A DNA stretch of 64,000 bases from Enterobacter hormaechei subsp. xiangfangensis (GTDB lineage Bacteria > Pseudomonadota > Gammaproteobacteria > Enterobacterales > Enterobacteriaceae): assembly GCF_001729785.1 (NCBI RefSeq), contig NZ_CP017183.1, positions 1,240,001 through 1,304,000 of the forward strand. Reading direction: 5' to 3'. The notes beneath the pieces are model-generated. The model saw only the letters and a list, made by a program, of their open reading frames with translations, was not told where the DNA came from and did no database searches. A program made the translations under genes and the position numbers. Positions 9,954 through 18,166 of the stretch are shown here, piece by piece. Every line of letters begins with the position of its first letter. Positions within the stretch are counted from its first letter, which is position 1.

Positions 9954-10945
9954 GCAAGGCCCTTTCAGTGAGCGCGGCGGCGTCTGGCCGTCAGCAGATT
10001 TTCGATTTTCTCTACAAGTGGGGCATGTTGCTGACCGTCGTCGCGCTGGTGGCCGTTTTTGGCCTGGCGTCGGACAGCTTCCTCGATCCGAACAACATCA
10101 TTAACATTCTGCGCTCGATTGCCATCGTGACGGTGATTGCCATCGGCGTGTCGATCTCCCTGACCGTCGGCGGGTTCGATCTCTCGGTGGGATCCACCGC
10201 GTCGCTGGCGAACGCGCTGGTGATTTCGCTCTTCGTCTGGCACGGCTTCGGCACCACCGAGTCGATTGTAATCACTCTCGCGCTCTGCACGCTGGTCGGC
10301 CTGTTTAACGCTTTCCTGATCGTCATCCTGCGCATTCCGGACATGCTCGCCACCCTCGCCAGCCTGTTTGTCATCCAGGGCGTGGCGATGACCTACAGCT
10401 ACGGCGGGTCGATTACTGAGAACATGGTGCTGCCGAGCGGCGACATGGCGGAAGGCACCATCCCTGCGACGTTCAGCCTGCTGGGACAGGTACCGACTAT
10501 CGTGATCGTCATGCTGGTGGTGACGGTGCTGGCGCAGCTTGGCCTCTCGTTGACCACTCACGGTCGTCGGATGTACGCCATTGGCGGTAACCCGGAAGCG
10601 GCGCGCCTCTCGGGGATTCGCACCACGCGCTACAAGGTGGCGGCCTACGTGATTGCCTCCCTGCTGGCGGGCCTGGGCGGGATTTTGCTGGCCTCGCGTA
10701 TTGGCTCATCGCAGGTGAACGCGGGCGGCGGTTACCTGATGGATGCGGTGGCGGCGGCGTGGATCGGCTTCTCGCTGGCCGGGTCCGGCAAGCCGAATGC
10801 CCTGGGGACCCTGGTCGGGGCGGTGATTCTCGGCGTGCTGTCGAACGGGCTGGTGATGCTCTCCGTGCCGTATTACGCCATGGACATTATAAAAGGGCTG
10901 GTGCTCGCGGTAGCGCTGGCGATTACCTACATACAAAAACGCTGA
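9950..10945 (+). CDS. Sugar-type ABC importer, permease subunit
   Basis: Inner-membrane protein of 331 residues of the RbsC/branched-chain permease superfamily. Hydrophobic segments run throughout, and the family motif GGFDLSVGSTASLANAL lies near residue 76, with the C-terminal region GSGKPNALGTLVGAVILGVLSNGL also typical. The start is a GTG overlapping the ATPase stop, with a strong CCGGAGGAA ribosome site, so the two subunits are coupled. The binding-protein gene follows after 19 bases. Confidence 0.93.
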   Translation: MSKALSVSAAASGRQQIFDFLYKWGMLLTVVALVAVFGLASDSFLDPNNIINILRSIAIVTVIAIGVSISLTVGGFDLSVGSTASLANALVISLFVWHGFGTTESIVITLALCTLVGLFNAFLIVILRIPDMLATLASLFVIQGVAMTYSYGGSITENMVLPSGDMAEGTIPATFSLLGQVPTIVIVMLVVTVLAQLGLSLTTHGRRMYAIGGNPEAARLSGIRTTRYKVAAYVIASLLAGLGGILLASRIGSSQVNAGGGYLMDAVAAAWIGFSLAGSGKPNALGTLVGAVILGVLSNGLVMLSVPYYAMDIIKGLVLAVALAITYIQKR

Positions 10946-10964
10946 CAACACAACGGGATAAAAA

Positions 10965-12029
10965 ATGAAAAAGATTGCACTCTCTTTGGTGGCATTAGGG
11001 TTATTCACCGCTCTGCCTGGCTTCGCGGCCACGCCCGCACCGCTCCCGGCGGCCATTGCCAACCATGACGGCCCCATTCGCATTGCGGTGATCCGCAACC
11101 TCGGCTCAGACGACAACACCACGCAGTTTGTTGCCGGGGCCATTCAGGAAGGGAAAAAGCTCGGCTTTAAGGTCAGCACCTTTTTGAGCAACGGGGATGA
11201 CGCTAAATTCCAGGACTTCGTGAACCAGGCCATCAGCCAGAAATATGACGGGATCATCCTGTCGCAGGGCCGCGATCCGTACTCCACCGCGCTGGTAAAA
11301 AAGGCGGTGGATGCCGGGATCAAGGTCGCCGTATTTGATACCGCCGTCAATGGCGAGATCCCGGGCGTGACCGTTACCCAACAGGACGATGCCTCTCTGA
11401 CCAATCTCTCCTTCGGCCAGCTGGCGAAAGATTTCAACGGCAAGGCCAATATCGTCAAGCTGTGGGTAGCGGGCTTCCCGCCGATGGAGCGTCGTCAGGC
11501 GGCGTATAAAGAGTTGCAAAAGCAATACCCGGAGATTAAAGAGCTGGAGTCCATCGGCGCGGTCTCCTCTGACGTGCAGGGCGACACCGCCAACAAGGTG
11601 GGTGCGATCCTGGCGAAATACCCGAAAGGCAAAATCGACGCCATCTGGGGGACCTGGGATGCCTTCAGCCAGGGCGCGTATAAGGCGCTGAAAGAGAACG
11701 GCCGCACCGAGATCAAACTCTACAGCATCGACATCTCCAACCAGGATTTACAGCTGATGCGCGAGCCGGGTAGCCCGTGGAAGGTGAGCGTGGCGGTAGA
11801 TCCGAAGCTGATTGGCGCGACCAACGTACGCCTGATCGCCAACAAGATTGCCGGTGAAGCCACGCCTGCCACCTACGACTTCAAAGCCGCTGCGATCCCG
11901 CAGGCGCTGCTGACCGCGCAGCCGGGGGCGGTGAACGTGGCGTCGCTGGGCAAAATCATTCCGGGCTGGGGCCAGACGGAAGATTTTATCGCGCCGTGGT
12001 TTGCGACGCTGGAAGCGAAAAATAAATGA
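10965..12029 (+). CDS. Sugar-type ABC importer, periplasmic substrate-binding protein
   Basis: Protein of 354 residues with a Sec signal peptide (MKKIALSLVALGLFTALPGFA, cleavage after FAA or AA) followed by a type-I periplasmic binding fold: IRIAVIRNLGSDDNTTQFVAG, then GIILSQGRDP and, in the second lobe, IDAIWGTWDAFSQGAYKAL. This is the RbsB/LsrB-like group. A bound pentose or thiopentose is likely. Its TGA overlaps the ATG of the LVIVD gene (ATGA), which ties that gene to the importer operon. Confidence 0.92.
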   Translation: MKKIALSLVALGLFTALPGFAATPAPLPAAIANHDGPIRIAVIRNLGSDDNTTQFVAGAIQEGKKLGFKVSTFLSNGDDAKFQDFVNQAISQKYDGIILSQGRDPYSTALVKKAVDAGIKVAVFDTAVNGEIPGVTVTQQDDASLTNLSFGQLAKDFNGKANIVKLWVAGFPPMERRQAAYKELQKQYPEIKELESIGAVSSDVQGDTANKVGAILAKYPKGKIDAIWGTWDAFSQGAYKALKENGRTEIKLYSIDISNQDLQLMREPGSPWKVSVAVDPKLIGATNVRLIANKIAGEATPATYDFKAAAIPQALLTAQPGAVNVASLGKIIPGWGQTEDFIAPWFATLEAKNK

Positions 12030-13267
12030 GCATGCTTCCTACGCCAGAATACAGCCGCAATATGCGGCTGATTGGCCATAGCGACCAGGGCGGTCGTCCG
12101 GATGGCGTGCAGCTGATGGTGCACCGCGGCTTTGCGTATATCGGCCATATGGTGTCGCAGGGCTTTTCGATTGTCGACGTGCGCGATCCAAAAAATCCGA
12201 AACCCGCGGGCTATGTCCCCGCGCCGCCGGGCACCTGGAACGTGCACCTCCAGGCGCATGACGACCTGCTGCTGGTGATCAACGCCCGGGATCTGTTTGC
12301 CGATGCCCGCTTCGCCGACGAGAAGGTCTACTACACCCGTCAGGTAGGAGAGACCGTCAGCGACGTTCAGGACAGGGGCTGGAGCGCCGGGCTTCGCGTT
12401 TTTGATATCTCCACGCCGGACAGGCCGCGCGAAATCGGCTTTCTGTCGCTGAGCGGCATCGGCATTCACCGCATCTGGTACGTCGGTGGCCGCTGGGCGT
12501 ACGTGTCGGCGCTGATCGACGGTTTTACCGACTACATTTTCCTGACCATTGACCTGGCGGACCCGCGCAAGCCCGAGGTGGCGGGGCGCTGGTGGCTGCC
12601 GGGGATGAACCAGGCCGCAGGCGAACAGCCGGACTGGCCGGAAGGGAAACGCTACGCGCTGCACCACGCGATTATTGCGGGGGATACCGCGTACGGCAGC
12701 TGGCGCGACGGCGGCCTGACGCTGCTGGACGTGAAGGATCGCACCCAGCCTAAGCTCATTAGCCACCGTAACTGGAGCCCGCCGTTTGGCGGTGGGACGC
12801 ACACCGCGCTGCCGCTGCCGGACCGCGATCTGCTGGTGGTGCTGGACGAAGCGGTGCTCGATAACCAGGAAGACGGCGAGAAGCTGATCTGGCTGTTTGA
12901 TATTCGCGAGCCGTCGAACCCGGTGAGTATCTCTACCTTCCCGCAGCCGGATGAAATCGACTACGTGGCGAAAGGGGCGCATTTTGGCCCGCACAACCTG
13001 CACGAGAACCGGCCGGGGAGCTTTGTCAGCTCCACGCTGATCTTCGCGACGTATCAGAACGCGGGCGTGCGCGCGTATGACATTTCCAATCCGTATCGCC
13101 CGGTGGAAACGGGAGCGCTGGTGCCCGCGGCGCCGGAGAGGATGATGGATACGCGGCCGAATCGCCCGCAGGTGATCCAGTCGTGTGACGTGTTTGTGGA
13201 CGCGCAGGGGATTATTTACAGCACGGACTATAACGGCGGGCTGTCGGTGATTGAGTATCTGGGGTGA
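12026..13267 (+). CDS. LVIVD-repeat beta-propeller protein of unknown function
   Basis: Protein of 413 residues without signal peptide or membrane segment, so cytoplasmic. Repeated blades carry the pattern (S/L)-(I/V/L)-hydrophobic-D-(V/I)-x-(D/E)-P: SIVDVRDPKNP, RVFDISTPDRP, LTIDLADPRKP, TLLDVKDRTQP, WLFDIREPSNP and RAYDISNPYRP. This matches the LVIVD repeat family, which is predicted to fold as a beta-propeller. Conserved histidines (HVHLQAHD, ALHHAI, FGPHNLHENR) could bind a metal, as in selenium-binding/methanethiol oxidase propellers, but that link is speculative. The start overlaps the binding-protein stop by four bases. The function is unknown; the operon suggests a step after or beside substrate import. 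Confidence 0.88.
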   Translation: MSMLPTPEYSRNMRLIGHSDQGGRPDGVQLMVHRGFAYIGHMVSQGFSIVDVRDPKNPKPAGYVPAPPGTWNVHLQAHDDLLLVINARDLFADARFADEKVYYTRQVGETVSDVQDRGWSAGLRVFDISTPDRPREIGFLSLSGIGIHRIWYVGGRWAYVSALIDGFTDYIFLTIDLADPRKPEVAGRWWLPGMNQAAGEQPDWPEGKRYALHHAIIAGDTAYGSWRDGGLTLLDVKDRTQPKLISHRNWSPPFGGGTHTALPLPDRDLLVVLDEAVLDNQEDGEKLIWLFDIREPSNPVSISTFPQPDEIDYVAKGAHFGPHNLHENRPGSFVSSTLIFATYQNAGVRAYDISNPYRPVETGALVPAAPERMMDTRPNRPQVIQSCDVFVDAQGIIYSTDYNGGLSVIEYLG

Positions 13268-13280
13268 GTGCGGTTTGATG

Positions 13281-13314
13281 CCCTCACCCCGGCCCTCTCC
13301 CACAGGGAGAGGGA
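13281..13314. repeat. REP-like palindrome between convergent genes
   Basis: CCCTCACCCC, then CCCTCTCCC-ACA-GGGAGAGGG. It is a single copy of the dispersed palindrome also at 5238, 16164 and 63550. It sits in the 52-base gap between the LVIVD gene and mtnK, which converge, and could act as a two-way transcript end. Confidence 0.85.
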
Positions 13315-13319
13315 GAAAA

Positions 13320-14519
13320 TCAACTGTACTGCCGCACCCGTGTCACCAGCTCTTCCGCGCTGTCGATGCGGTCGGCAATCACAATCAGCGCTTTACCGAG
13401 GGATATCGCGTGGCGCAGGCATTCGTGACGCATCGCTTCATCCTGAATGGTGTCGATATCCGCCACATGGGAAAGCCCGACGCTGCGGCGAATCAGCTCG
13501 GTGCCGCAGAATCCGATGGCATCGTGCCAGACCTTTTTCAGGAATGCGGAGGCATAGCCCGGTGCGCTGAGTGCGGCGTCGCGGGCTTTCTCGTTTGCCA
13601 GCACCTGGAAGCGCTCCGCAAAGGTGTTCCACAGTTCCTGAATATCGGTCAGGCGCTGCTCGCGCGCGGCGGCGGCATCGCGAATGCCGAGGTGCCCCGG
13701 CAGGCCGCAGAAGTTCAGCAGCAGGTTGCCGATGGCGGTGCCAACGTCAAAGCCAATCGGCCCGAAATAGCCGAACTCAGCGTCGATGGCCTTCAGGCTG
13801 CCTTCGGCCACAAAAATCGAACCGCTGTGAATGTCTCCGTGCAGCAGGGCTTCGGCGTGCGCGAAAAAGCGGTGCTTGAGGGAGGCCACGGCGATTTTTA
13901 GCGGGGCGTCGTCGCGCAGGGCGGCAACATCGTTTTCCAGCTCGGCCGGGTAGCTGTTGCGCGCGTGGATCTGGTACGGATCGTTGAAGAACAGATCTTC
14001 GGTGATCTCGCACATCTCCGGGTTGATGAATTTTGCCACCTGCGCTTTTTTCTCGTGCGGATGCAGATAAAAATCGCTGGTGTGGAAAAGGGTGTGAGCC
14101 AGATATTCCCCCAGCTGACGCGCTGCCTGTGGGTAATAATTATTTCTGATCAGCTCGCCGCGCCAGATGCGATGGCTGGAGAGATCTTCCATCACCATCA
14201 CCGCCAGTTCCGGATCAAAGTGGTGGATTTTCACGGTGTGCTGAGGGCTGTGCTGGTAATGCTCGACCAGGGTTTGCGCTTCAAGACGGGCACGATCCAG
14301 CGTCAGCGGCCAGGATTCGCCGACGCAGCGTACGTAGGGCAGCGCCTGCTTAACGACGATGCGGCTGACGCCCGCGCTGTCGAAAATTTTAAAAACCAGA
14401 TTGAGGTTGCCGTCGCCGATTTCCTGCGCCTCTACCAGCGATGACGGATCGTCAAGTCCGCCAAACTGCCTGGCATACTCCACGGCGTCCTGAGCGGTAA
14501 AGGTACGGTATTGCGACAT
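13320..14519 (-). CDS. mtnK: 5-methylthioribose kinase
   Basis: Protein of 399 residues of the aminoglycoside-phosphotransferase-like kinase fold. MtnK phosphorylates 5-methylthioribose at C1 with ATP, the entry step of methionine salvage. The catalytic loop [13 protein letters not shown] and the metal-binding stretch [16 protein letters not shown] are as in the known kinases. The ATG at 14519 gives [16 protein letters not shown] and has a GAGGAGCAGG ribosome site; the frame is open 29 codons further upstream, but that region overlaps the operator. It is divergent from mtnA across a four-box MetJ array. Confidence 0.95.
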   Translation of the reverse strand: MSQYRTFTAQDAVEYARQFGGLDDPSSLVEAQEIGDGNLNLVFKIFDSAGVSRIVVKQALPYVRCVGESWPLTLDRARLEAQTLVEHYQHSPQHTVKIHHFDPELAVMVMEDLSSHRIWRGELIRNNYYPQAARQLGEYLAHTLFHTSDFYLHPHEKKAQVAKFINPEMCEITEDLFFNDPYQIHARNSYPAELENDVAALRDDAPLKIAVASLKHRFFAHAEALLHGDIHSGSIFVAEGSLKAIDAEFGYFGPIGFDVGTAIGNLLLNFCGLPGHLGIRDAAAAREQRLTDIQELWNTFAERFQVLANEKARDAALSAPGYASAFLKKVWHDAIGFCGTELIRRSVGLSHVADIDTIQDEAMRHECLRHAISLGKALIVIADRIDSAEELVTRVRQYS

Positions 14520-14545
14520 GGCCTGCTCCTCAGTTTTGCTAATTA

Positions 14546-14577
14546 AGACATGTAGACGTCTATACATCTGGATTTCA
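14546..14577. promoter_or_regulatory. MetJ operator array between mtnK and mtnA
   Basis: Four contiguous 8-mers: AGACATGT, AGACGTCT, ATACATCT and GGATTTCA. The second (14554-14561) is the perfect met-box consensus; the others keep 4 to 6 of 8 bases. MetJ with S-adenosylmethionine binds such tandem boxes. The array lies midway between the divergent starts of mtnK (14519) and mtnA (14622), so one operator can repress both. Confidence 0.85.
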
Positions 14578-14621
14578 TCCTGACACAATGTGCTACAACA
14601 ACGCAACAGGGAATTAACGAC

Positions 14622-15638
14622 ATGCAGACATTACAGACGACCAGCCTGCGGGTGGCGAATAATCAGCTCTTTATTCTCGACCAACAGGCGCTTCCGCAGG
14701 AGAAACGCTGGGTGGATGCCTCGACGGTCGAGGCGCTGGTCGGGCATATCCACGCTTTGCGCGTACGTGGCGCGCCGTTGATTGGTCTCTCTGCAAGCCT
14801 GCTGCTGGCGCTGTTAGCGGAAAGCGGCAAAAGCCGCGACGAGCTGGCGGTGGCGATGGAAACCCTGCGCGCATCCCGCCCGACGGCGGTAAACCTGATG
14901 AACAACCTCGACCGCATGAAGCTTGCGCTGTGGGAAGAGGATTTCGTTCCGGCGCTGGTGGCTGAGGCGCTGCGCCTGATTGACGAAGACAAACGGCTCT
15001 GCGACGCGATTGCAAAAGCGGGCAGCGCGCTGGTGAAGCCCGGCAGCCGTCTGCTGACCCACTGCAACACCGGCGGGCTGGCGACGGCGGGCGTCGGTAC
15101 CGCGCTGGGGGTGATTGCTCGCGCGCATAAGGAAGGCAAGGTAAGCAACGTCTGGGTGGATGAAACCCGTCCGCTATTGCAGGGCGGCAGGCTGACCGCG
15201 TGGGAACTCGGCGAGCTGGGCGTGCCGTATCAGCTAATTACCGACTCCATGGCCGCCAGCCTGATGGCAAAAGGGCAGGTGGACGCCGTGTGGGTGGGGG
15301 CAGACCGCATTGCGGCCAACGGCGACGTGGCGAACAAAATCGGCACCTACTCTCTGGCGGTGCTGGCGAAATTCCACGGCATTCCGTTCTATGTCGCCGC
15401 GCCGCAAACGACCCTCGACCCGGACTGCCCGAACGGTGACGCAATCCCGATTGAGCAGCGTGCGGCCAGCGAAGTGACGGGCGTCGCCGGAAGCTTTGGC
15501 GCGGTGCAGTGGGCGCCGCAAGAAGCGCAGGTCTATAACCCGGCGTTTGACGTCACCCCCGCCTCGCTGATTAGCGGCTGGGTACTGGATACAGGCGTGG
15601 TCACTCCGGACGAGGTGGCGGAAGGGAAATTTGCCTGA
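14622..15638 (+). CDS. mtnA: Methylthioribose-1-phosphate isomerase
   Basis: Protein of 338 residues of the eIF2B-alpha-like fold. It isomerises methylthioribose-1-phosphate to methylthioribulose-1-phosphate. The motifs RVRGAPLIG near residue 48, [11 protein letters not shown] (active-site Cys) and [19 protein letters not shown] (active-site Asp) are all present. ATG 14622 follows an AGGGAATTAACGAC ribosome region. The gene is divergent from mtnK and probably shares the MetJ operator with it; the SRPBCC gene starts 42 bases downstream. Confidence 0.96.
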   Translation: MQTLQTTSLRVANNQLFILDQQALPQEKRWVDASTVEALVGHIHALRVRGAPLIGLSASLLLALLAESGKSRDELAVAMETLRASRPTAVNLMNNLDRMKLALWEEDFVPALVAEALRLIDEDKRLCDAIAKAGSALVKPGSRLLTHCNTGGLATAGVGTALGVIARAHKEGKVSNVWVDETRPLLQGGRLTAWELGELGVPYQLITDSMAASLMAKGQVDAVWVGADRIAANGDVANKIGTYSLAVLAKFHGIPFYVAAPQTTLDPDCPNGDAIPIEQRAASEVTGVAGSFGAVQWAPQEAQVYNPAFDVTPASLISGWVLDTGVVTPDEVAEGKFA

Positions 15639-15680
15639 GTCCGGCTATCCTTTAAGGGGCTCCCTTAAGAGGACAACATC

Positions 15681-16151
15681 GTGACGCTCGATCCTGAAAC
15701 AGACTTAAAACTGGAGCGCGTAGTGGACGCACCGCGCGATCTGCTGTGGCTCTGCTGGACTACGCCAGAGCACATCAAAAACTTCTTCATTCCTGCTCCC
15801 CATAAGGTGACCGAATGCGACCTCGACCTGCGCGTGGGCGGACGGTTCAACACCGTGTTTGAGGTGGACGGCCAGCGGATGGATAACCGGGGGGTCTTCC
15901 TGGAAATCGACCCGGGGAAAAAGCTGGTCTTTACCGACGGCTATACCGAAGGCTGGAAACCGGCCGAGACGCCGTTTATGACGGCGATCCTGCTGCTGGA
16001 AGAGGTGGGCGAGGGCAAAACCCGCTATACGGCGATAGCGCGCCACCCCACGAAGGAAATTCGTGAGCAGCATGAACAGATGGGATTTCACGAAGGGTGG
16101 GGGATTGTGCTGGATCAGCTGGTGGGGTATGTGAAAAGGCTTAACGCTTAG
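15681..16151 (+). CDS. SRPBCC / AHSA1-like protein
   Basis: Protein of 156 residues of the START-like AHSA1 group: LERVVDAPRDLLWLCWTTPEHIKNFFIP near the start, VGGRFNTVFEVDG in the middle and MGFHEGWGIVLDQLVGYVK at the end. Such proteins have a hydrophobic cavity and bind small ligands or assist other proteins; the ligand is not known here. The start is GTG with AAGAGGA before it. The gene lies 42 bases after mtnA on the same strand and may be co-transcribed, but a role in methionine salvage is only suggested by position. Confidence 0.88.
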   Translation: MTLDPETDLKLERVVDAPRDLLWLCWTTPEHIKNFFIPAPHKVTECDLDLRVGGRFNTVFEVDGQRMDNRGVFLEIDPGKKLVFTDGYTEGWKPAETPFMTAILLLEEVGEGKTRYTAIARHPTKEIREQHEQMGFHEGWGIVLDQLVGYVKRLNA

Positions 16152-16163
16152 TGCGCGCTGGTG

Positions 16164-16198
16164 CCCTCACCCCGACCCTCTCCCACAGGGAGAGGGAG
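16164..16198. repeat. REP-like palindrome between convergent genes
   Basis: CCCTCACCCCGACCCTCTCC followed by CACAGGGAGAGGGAG, nearly identical to the copy at 13281. It lies in the 53-base gap between the SRPBCC gene and mtnD, which converge. Confidence 0.85.
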
Positions 16199-16204
16199 AA
16201 AAGA

Positions 16205-16747
16205 TCAGGCCAGGCGTGGATACGCATCCGCAATTGCGTCACCGGTAAACTGGGCCACCCAACCCTCCGGGTTATCGAAAATACGAATGGCGGTAAAGTT
16301 CGGCTCTGAGCCCATATCAAACCAGTGCGGCGTGCCTGCGGGCACGGAAATCAGGTCGTTTTTCTCGCACAGCACCTGATACACCTCATCGCCGATGTGC
16401 AGGCAGAATAATCCCGCCCCTTCCACGAAAAAACGTACTTCGTCTTCGCCGTGGGTGTGTTCGTTCAGGAACTTCGCGCGCAGCGCCTCTTTCTGCGGAT
16501 TGTCGGCGCGCAGGCTGATCACATCCCAGCTCTGGTAACCTTTCTCTGCCACCAGCTTGTCGATCGCATGCTGATACGCCGCGATCACGGCTTCAGGCGC
16601 GGGATCGTGTCCTAAATCGCGATCCGCAGCCCAGCGTTCAAACCGCACGCCTTTTGCGTTGAGCTGTTGGGCAATCTCGGCGGCGTCGGTGCTGTGCCAC
16701 TGGTGCTGACTGGCGTCTTTATCGGAATAAATGGTCAATGCGCTCAT
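16205..16747 (-). CDS. mtnD: Acireductone dioxygenase
   Basis: Protein of 180 residues of the cupin fold. It oxidises the acireductone 1,2-dihydroxy-5-methylthiopentene-3-one. With iron it yields formate and 4-methylthio-2-oxobutyrate (the salvage product); with nickel it gives an off-pathway cleavage with CO. Metal ligands are visible as His97, His99 and Glu103 in [13 protein letters not shown], and His141 in PAGTPHWFD, matching the Klebsiella enzyme with an offset of one. The ATG overlaps the mtnC stop by four bases, so mtnB, mtnC and mtnD form a coupled operon. Confidence 0.97.
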   Translation of the reverse strand: MSALTIYSDKDASQHQWHSTDAAEIAQQLNAKGVRFERWAADRDLGHDPAPEAVIAAYQHAIDKLVAEKGYQSWDVISLRADNPQKEALRAKFLNEHTHGEDEVRFFVEGAGLFCLHIGDEVYQVLCEKNDLISVPAGTPHWFDMGSEPNFTAIRIFDNPEGWVAQFTGDAIADAYPRLA

Positions 16748-17433
16748 GAAGGGATCTGCTCCGGATTAATCTCGTCAAACTGGTGGATCTGATGGTGATG
16801 GCTTGCGCCGTCATCTTCACCGCGAATCAGTTGCAGGGTGCGAAAACCCGCCTGTTCAGCCGCGTCCAGCTCCTGATGAATATCCGACAGAAACAGGATC
16901 TGCGACGGGGCGATGCCCGTTTGCGCCGCAATATTTTGATAAGACTGCACCTCGCGCTTGGCGCCAATGTGGGTATCAAAATAGCCGCTGAATAAGTGAG
17001 TAATATCACCTTCGTCGCTGTAGCCAAATAACAGTTTCTGCGCGGCGACGGAGCCAGAGGAATAAACATAGAGATCAATCCCTTGTGCCTTCCACTTTTC
17101 CAGCGCGGGCAGTACGTCAGGATAGAGGTGTCCGGTAAAGTCACCGTTGACGTAACCGTCCTGCCAGATGATGCCTTGCAGGGCTTTGAGCGCCGTCGAT
17201 TTGCGGTCTTCATCCATAAAGGTAAACAGCACGTTGATGAGATCGCTGACGCTGGCATGCGGAGCGCTGATTTCATCGCGCAGGTTGTCCAGAATCGATT
17301 TGACCGGCTCGGCGTACTGCTGCGCGGTCACGAAGGCCGCCAGCCGCTCACGCGCGTAGGGGAACAAAACATCATGGACAAAACGGATATCGCTGGTGGT
17401 CCCTTCAATATCCGTCACAATCGCGCGAATCAT
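16744..17433 (-). CDS. mtnC: Enolase-phosphatase E1
   Basis: HAD-superfamily enzyme of 229 residues that enolises and dephosphorylates 2,3-diketo-5-methylthiopentyl-1-phosphate to the acireductone. HAD motif 1 is [13 protein letters not shown], where Asp8 and Glu10 replace the usual DxD, as is known for this enzyme. Motif 2 is [12 protein letters not shown] and motif 4 is [12 protein letters not shown]. The ATG at 17433 was preferred to one 11 codons upstream because GGGAGAG precedes it and it gives the conserved N-terminus MIRAIVTD. It overlaps the mtnB stop by four bases. Confidence 0.96.
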   Translation of the reverse strand: MIRAIVTDIEGTTSDIRFVHDVLFPYARERLAAFVTAQQYAEPVKSILDNLRDEISAPHASVSDLINVLFTFMDEDRKSTALKALQGIIWQDGYVNGDFTGHLYPDVLPALEKWKAQGIDLYVYSSGSVAAQKLLFGYSDEGDITHLFSGYFDTHIGAKREVQSYQNIAAQTGIAPSQILFLSDIHQELDAAEQAGFRTLQLIRGEDDGASHHHQIHQFDEINPEQIPS

Positions 17434-18044
17434 ACTCTCTCCCATTGTCGTAAACGCATTTCGCATTCAAATAAGAATTCTAAACCTTCCAGATGACGGC
17501 GGGCTTCGGCCACGTCGCGTCCCCAGCAGGTTAAGCCATGGCCGCGCAGAAGAAAACCATAATTAAGCGGGCGTTCCTGCGCGTAATGGGCGATGCGCGA
17601 GGCGAGGGCGTCGATGTCCTGGTCGTTATCAAACACCGGGATGGACACCGTATCCCGATGCGTGGTCTGCCCGGTAAGGGATTTTTGCATCTCGAAACCG
17701 GTGATCTTCAGCTCGGCCTCGTTCACCAGCCGCGACAGCACCGTGGCATTGACGGTGTGAACGTGCAGGACAGCGTTAGCTTCGGGGAACAGGCGATAGA
17801 TGAGGGTATGCAGCCCGGTCTCTGCCGACGGTTTACGGCCAGACGGCGCGCGGTTGGTGGCGATTTCAACCTGTAGAAAATCGGCGGTGGTCAGGCTACC
17901 TTTATCTTTTCCGGATTCGCTCAGCCAGCACAGGTGTTCATCCTGACGCACGGACATATTGCCGCCGGTAGCGGGCGCCCAGCCTTTAGCGCCAATCCAG
18001 CGGCAGGCCTCGACCAGGTGTGTGAGTTGCAGGTTGTCTGTCAT
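17430..18044 (-). CDS. mtnB: Methylthioribulose-1-phosphate dehydratase
   Basis: Class II aldolase-like protein of 204 residues. It dehydrates methylthioribulose-1-phosphate to the diketo phosphate used by MtnC. Zinc ligands His94 and His96 are in [10 protein letters not shown], a third is in [10 protein letters not shown], and a catalytic Glu lies in PSAETGLHT. It is the first gene of mtnBCD on the minus strand. A MetJ array lies about 32 bases upstream of its ATG and is shared with divergent ybdL. Confidence 0.96.
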   Translation of the reverse strand: MTDNLQLTHLVEACRWIGAKGWAPATGGNMSVRQDEHLCWLSESGKDKGSLTTADFLQVEIATNRAPSGRKPSAETGLHTLIYRLFPEANAVLHVHTVNATVLSRLVNEAELKITGFEMQKSLTGQTTHRDTVSIPVFDNDQDIDALASRIAHYAQERPLNYGFLLRGHGLTCWGRDVAEARRHLEGLEFLFECEMRLRQWERV

Positions 18045-18075
18045 TTCCTTTTACCCTCTCGGCCAGGAATATTTA

Positions 18076-18099
18076 TATCGTTTAGACGTCTAAGCGTCT
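18076..18099. promoter_or_regulatory. MetJ operator array between mtnB and ybdL
   Basis: A perfect met box AGACGTCT at 18084-18091 is followed by AAGCGTCT (6 of 8) and preceded by TATCGTTT (4 of 8). It sits between divergent mtnB (start 18044) and ybdL (start 18167). E. coli ybdL is reported to be under MetJ, which supports the reading. Confidence 0.8.
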
Positions 18100-18102
18100 T
18101 GA

Positions 18103-18130
18103 TTGCCAAAGACTAACATCGTGTTATAGT
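18103..18130 (+). promoter_or_regulatory. Candidate sigma-70 promoter of ybdL
   Basis: TTGCCA (18103-18108) and TATAGT (18125-18130) are separated by 16 bases, about 37 bases before the ybdL ATG. The MetJ array ends four bases upstream of the -35, so bound MetJ would abut the promoter. Confidence 0.5.
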
Positions 18131-18166
18131 GTCAGCAACATAAGTATTACAGGCAGGCACACTACA

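Noticed and set aside
11873-13303. 476-residue open frame antisense to the binding-protein and LVIVD genes
   Set aside because: Arg/His/Val-rich shadow with no motif; the plus-strand genes overlap by ATGA and account for the region.
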